Positions 6,196-7,195 of a DNA stretch of 7,195 bases are shown here, piece by piece (the stretch's first letter is position 1; each line of letters opens with the position of its first letter). A program made the translations under genes and the position numbers. The DNA lies in assembly GCA_022866645.1 (NCBI GenBank), contig JALHUQ010000226.1, forward strand, positions 1-7,195, read 5' to 3'. The notes beneath the pieces are model-generated. The model searched no databases and was not told the DNA's origin. It saw only the letters and a list, made by a program, of their open reading frames with translations. The DNA is from Woeseiaceae bacterium. Lineage in GTDB: Bacteria > Pseudomonadota > Gammaproteobacteria > Steroidobacterales > Woeseiaceae.

Positions 6196-6435
6196 CTACG
6201 GGAACGGTGTGGCATGTATTGACCCTGACCTAGCACTCGTACCCGGGGTAAGACAGAGGCGGGACTTTCCGTTTTCTGTTCGGGCATTGAATTCGTATTT
6301 CTTGGGGTAGACCGGAGTTGCCGATTCCACATACCGGAATCCGCTAATCTGATGCAGCCTTGCAATTAGGTAGTGACAAATTCTGGCCGCTAGTTGACGA
6401 TAACAATTGTCCGGAGAAATAAACATGTAAGACAT
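6196..6435 (-). CDS. Doubtful 79-residue ORF, possible gene fragment
   Basis: ATG at 6435 with AGGA about 10 nt upstream opens a 79-residue frame beginning MSYMFISPDNCYRQLAARIC. The middle (LHQISGFRYVESATPVYPKK) has a reasonable amphipathic, aromatic composition, but the C-terminal part (TPGTSARSGSIHATPFP) looks like untranslated sequence. It has no recognisable family, signal or motif. It may be the 3' remnant of a larger gene read into junk, or chance. It is in the same direction as the two genes downstream. Confidence 0.25.
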   Translation of the reverse strand: MSYMFISPDNCYRQLAARICHYLIARLHQISGFRYVESATPVYPKKYEFNARTENGKSRLCLTPGTSARSGSIHATPFP

Positions 6436-6481
6436 CGCTGGCTAGTCCTGACATAAACCCTCCGCATATGGCCGAGCGCTT

Positions 6482-6496
6482 GTCACGAAATGTGAC
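6482..6496. repeat. Hairpin GTCAC-GAAAT-GTGAC
   Basis: A perfect 5-bp stem (6482-6486 with 6492-6496) around a 5-nt loop. Its right arm is also the start of the first GTGAC-GAGTTAAT copy, so it may be half-sites of a binding or transposase-recognition element. Confidence 0.3.
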
Positions 6497-6573
6497 CGAG
6501 TTAATGTGTTGATCTGCCCGTTCGTGCGCAATACAAATCAATACGTTACAGCTTCAAAAGTGACAGAGTTAAT
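6492..6573 (+). repeat. Direct repeat pair GTGAC(C/A)GAGTTAAT
   Basis: GTGACCGAGTTAAT at 6492-6505 and GTGACAGAGTTAAT at 6560-6573 match in 13 of 14 positions, same orientation, 68 bp apart. The motif resembles the multiple short terminal repeats that IS21-family elements carry at their ends, but that is an impression only, and no istA or istB fragment is visible. Confidence 0.4.
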
Positions 6574-6601
6574 TACCCCGGTTCAGGTGTTTGGTTCTCC
6601 A

Positions 6602-6671
6602 TAATAAAGTTACGAATGACTTAATAAAGTTACGAATGGATCGCGGCTCGAGAATAATAAAGTTACGAACG
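6602..6671 (+). repeat. Triple direct repeat TAATAAAGTTACGAAYG
   Basis: Copies at 6602-6618 and 6622-6638 are identical 17-mers placed 20 bp apart; the third at 6655-6671 differs only at one base (AACG for AATG) and lies 33 bp after the second. A fourth, TAATGTTACGAATG at 6785-6798, lacks exactly the AAA. Conserved sequence with a near-helical 20-bp period in the first pair fits protein-binding sites or transposon-end repeats. Iterons of a replication origin are less likely, as no rep gene or AT-rich box is nearby. Confidence 0.6.
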
Positions 6672-6852
6672 GTGGTTTTTCAGAGAGATGCGATTCGCAC
6701 CTAGAAAATCGGTTGTCAAGAAACGCGACAGTTTTCGAGAATTGCTCAAATAGTGATCAGTGAAAACACGGTTTTCGAATTCGCTAATGTTACGAATGAG
6801 CATTGGCGGCCAATACTTACCGCTCGAGCTCTCTGGTCGTTTCCCGAAAATT

Positions 6853-6932
6853 GCCGCTCACGAATGGCTGCTTTTGTTGAATGGCGAGGTCCGCTATACC
6901 CCCAATACCAGCCGCTCGAACGGCTGCTTTCG
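6853..6932 (+). repeat. Imperfect direct repeat GCCGCT..CGAAYGGCTGCTTTYG
   Basis: Copy A (6853-6876) and copy B (6911-6932) share GCCGCT followed by CGAAYGGCTGCTTTYG, with two extra bases (CA) in copy A. Copy B can fold as AGCCG-CTCGAA-CGGCT. A weaker third relative may start near 6821. This appears to be a degraded dispersed repeat array. Confidence 0.4.
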
Positions 6933-6945
6933 GGTTATCATTGAG

Positions 6946-6969
6946 TTCCGCTAATGACCCAAAGCGGAA
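6946..6969. repeat. Hairpin TTCCGCT / AGCGGAA
   Basis: A perfect 7-bp inverted repeat (6946-6952 with 6963-6969) around a 10-nt loop. Its right arm and flank resemble the arm of the repeat at 1053-1106 (12 of 15 positions over 6961-6975 against 1095-1109), so the two are probably the same repeat family. It ends about 48 bp before the lipoprotein start; no T-run follows immediately, so it is not a clear terminator. Confidence 0.4.
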
Positions 6970-7006
6970 GTTCGATATTCCATCTCTTCCCGGGCAGCAA
7001 TCTACT

Positions 7007-7010
7007 GGAG
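7007..7010 (+). promoter_or_regulatory. Ribosome binding site supporting a CTG start
   Basis: GGAG lies 7 nt upstream of the CTG at 7018, ideal spacing. In this frame the stretch from the TGA at 6955 onward has no ATG, GTG or TTG, so this site is the main evidence for where translation begins. Confidence 0.5.
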
Positions 7011-7017
7011 ATCAGAA

Positions 7018-7195
7018 CTGACAAGGCTGATTTGTCTTTTTTTAATCGCATTTCTCATCGTTGGGTGCGAGGTGCAGAAACTATATACCGTGGAGCTACC
7101 GGGTTTGGCCCTGGAGGATGGGCGAAACGTTGTTCGGAGAGAACGCTACACGCTATATCTTGAAAAGAGCAATTCCGTAGATGCACCAGGGATCA
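7018..7195 (+). CDS. Putative lipoprotein, CTG start (partial, C-terminus beyond right edge)
   Basis: From CTG at 7018 the frame reads MTRLICLFLIAFLIVGC, then EVQKLYTVELPGLALEDG and on to SVDAPGI at the window edge, with no stop in 59 codons. The first 17 residues form a textbook type II signal peptide: a short basic n-region (Arg3), a Leu/Ile/Phe core, and a lipobox IVGC with the lipidated Cys at residue 17. The mature part is hydrophilic and protein-like (RNVVRRERYTLYLEKS). The product should be anchored to the inner or outer membrane on the periplasmic side; Glu, not Asp, follows the Cys, so outer-membrane sorting is possible. CTG is a rare start, so this may be natural weak initiation, a mutated ATG or a sequence error. 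A T7 run (7037-7043) lies within the signal peptide codons. No family is recognised from the visible part. Confidence 0.55.
   Translation, partial: MTRLICLFLIAFLIVGCEVQKLYTVELPGLALEDGRNVVRRERYTLYLEKSNSVDAPGI

Larger units (their letters stand above)
6436..7017. other. Gene-free, repeat-rich region
   Basis: About 580 bp without a convincing gene. It holds a hairpin (6482-6496), a GTGAC-GAGTTAAT direct repeat pair (6492-6573), three copies of a 17-bp motif (6602-6671) with a fourth shortened copy (6785-6798), and a set of imperfect repeats and hairpins (6853-6969). Plus-strand open frames at 6753-6954 cross these repeats in different frames and have no protein character. The density of short repeats suggests transposon ends, a protein-binding array or dispersed intergenic elements. 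Confidence 0.55.

Noticed and set aside
6174..6541. Additional minus-strand frames at 6174-6365 and 6344-6541
   Set aside because: They overlap the 6196-6435 frame, have no ribosome site and no protein-like pattern.
6602..6671. CRISPR array
   Set aside because: Repeats are only 17 bp, spacers would be 3 and 16 bp, and no cas gene is present.
6602..6798. Plasmid iterons or replication origin
   Set aside because: Spacing is irregular, and no rep gene or DnaA-like cluster is visible.
6753..7163. Plus-strand frames of 63-69 codons
   Set aside because: They cross repeats, have no ribosome sites, and the last one is a shadow of the lipoprotein frame.

Overview
The window looks like a chromosomal segment from a gammaproteobacterium. 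This is inferred from protein style, not from a marker gene: the 3604-5265 product has the N-terminus and layout of the membrane-anchored TolB-like/TPR proteins common in environmental Gammaproteobacteria (Woeseia-, Steroidobacter- and Xanthomonas-like lineages), and there is an exported CocE/S15 hydrolase. No RNA gene, CRISPR array, intact transposase, phage gene or recognisable defence system is visible.

Layout. 1-826 (minus, cut by the left edge) is an exported retropepsin-like aspartic protease with two D-T-G motifs in one chain. 827-1501 carries only debris: a small membrane-protein frame broken by a stop (882-1001, minus), an imperfect inverted repeat, a GGGTCAG repeat, and the C-terminal third of a DUF423 membrane protein on the plus strand (1297-1428). 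1502-3424 (minus) is a secreted 640-residue CocE/S15 acylase or esterase resembling alpha-amino acid ester hydrolases and glutaryl-7-ACA acylases. A 179-bp divergent promoter region rich in palindromes separates it from 3604-5265 (plus), the membrane TolB-like/TPR protein.

From 5266 onward the sequence is accessory-like. A three-helix membrane protein gene (5362-5901, minus) is interrupted by one in-frame TGA inside a transmembrane helix. Upstream of it in the same direction are a small charged orphan ORF (5941-6144) and a doubtful ORF (6196-6435). About 580 bp follow with no convincing gene but several repeat families, including three copies of a 17-bp motif. At the right edge a lipoprotein gene begins at 7018, apparently on a CTG codon, and runs out of the window.

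The three best genes are all predicted to act in the envelope or periplasm (protease, acylase, membrane TPR sensor-like protein), but nothing shows that they form one pathway. Only the divergent acylase/TPR pair has a layout suggesting shared regulation. I did not find a convincing new system; the most useful leads are the interrupted membrane gene, the CTG-start lipoprotein and the unexplained repeat cluster at 6482-6798.
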